This document shows, one piece after another, positions 13,123-13,222 of a DNA stretch of 13,222 bases. Every line of letters begins with the position of its first letter. The first letter of the stretch is position 1. Source of the stretch: an uncultured Collinsella sp. (GTDB lineage: Bacteria; Actinomycetota; Coriobacteriia; Coriobacteriales; Coriobacteriaceae); the NCBI GenBank assembly GCA_934668695.1, contig CAKUOD010000029.1, positions 1 through 13,222 on the forward strand, written 5' to 3'. Position numbers and translations under genes: made by a program. The notes beneath the pieces are model-generated. The model did no database searches. It was not told the DNA's origin and saw nothing but the letters and a program-made list of their open reading frames with translations.

Positions 13123-13222
13123 CGGATACTGCGAGGATGGACACATTCAGTGTCGCATCCGGGCAGACATCGAACCATTTGAAATGGTCTAACTTGGATT
13201 TGTTTTTCGCAAGGCCGCCGAG

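Larger units (their letters stand above)
12850..13222. other. Non-coding tail; possible promoter and leader region of an rRNA operon
   Basis: No convincing gene is present on either strand. The first half is AT-rich with several TATATA-like patches and a strong dyad (12971-12995). The second half is GC-rich and hairpin-dense: GGCAA/TTGCC (13055-13073), CCGGT/ACCGG (13081-13093), GGATGGACAC/GTGTCGCATCC with one bulge (13135-13160) and CCATT/AATGG (13175-13187). With a boxA-like element at 13109-13122 this resembles an rRNA operon leader, whose 16S gene would start beyond the window. No rRNA sequence is visible, so this is inference. Confidence 0.4.

Noticed and set aside
12994..13182. 62-codon plus-strand ORF in the terminal region
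   Set aside because: No ribosome-binding site or motif; it crosses the hairpins and boxA-like element of the putative leader.

Overview
The window is a high-GC bacterial chromosome segment of core genes. Gene content and order fit an actinobacterium of class Coriobacteriia, probably Collinsella-like. The clues are a Rel protein of about 790 residues, a RecJ enlarged by a helicase, infC-rpmI-rplT preceded by an attenuator-type leader, and strong GC-ending codon bias in fba and the ribosomal genes. The taxonomic call is inferred from reading and was not confirmed by any search.

Layout. Positions 1-549 hold the 3' part of a GalT-like HIT-superfamily gene. Convergent to it is a BASS (bile acid:sodium symporter) family transporter (580-1578, minus). 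A divergent intergenic region then leads into a plus-strand operon: a possible 21-codon leader ORF (1802-1867), a RecJ exonuclease fused to a RecQ-like helicase (1854-5141), the bifunctional (p)ppGpp synthetase/hydrolase Rel (5157-7517) and a metallo-beta-lactamase-fold hydrolase (7604-8287). Next come class II fructose-bisphosphate aldolase (8482-9348), a very large compound hairpin (9371-9462) and a cytoplasmic transglutaminase-like protein (9603-11036). A tRNA-Leu(CAA) at 11076-11162 has its 3' end and terminator repeated 184 bp downstream, with a tRNA-like remnant. After this lies the translation operon infC-rpmI-rplT (11608-12792), with a structured leader and terminator-like hairpin before infC and a strong terminator after rplT. 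The last ~370 bases hold no gene. They carry palindromes and a boxA-like element that suggest the leader of an rRNA operon starting just past the window.

How the genes relate. The recJ-rel-MBL block joins DNA end-processing with the stringent response, and resembles the recJ-apt-relA order of Firmicutes with apt missing. The infC block looks doubly autoregulated: an attenuator fitting L20 feedback, and a probable AUA start codon fitting IF3 self-discrimination.

I saw no CRISPR array, transposase, phage gene or obvious new defence system. The observations most worth following are the RecJ-helicase fusion and its overlapping leader ORF, the rare infC start codon with its attenuator, the tRNA-Leu 3'-end duplication, and the large hairpin after fba.
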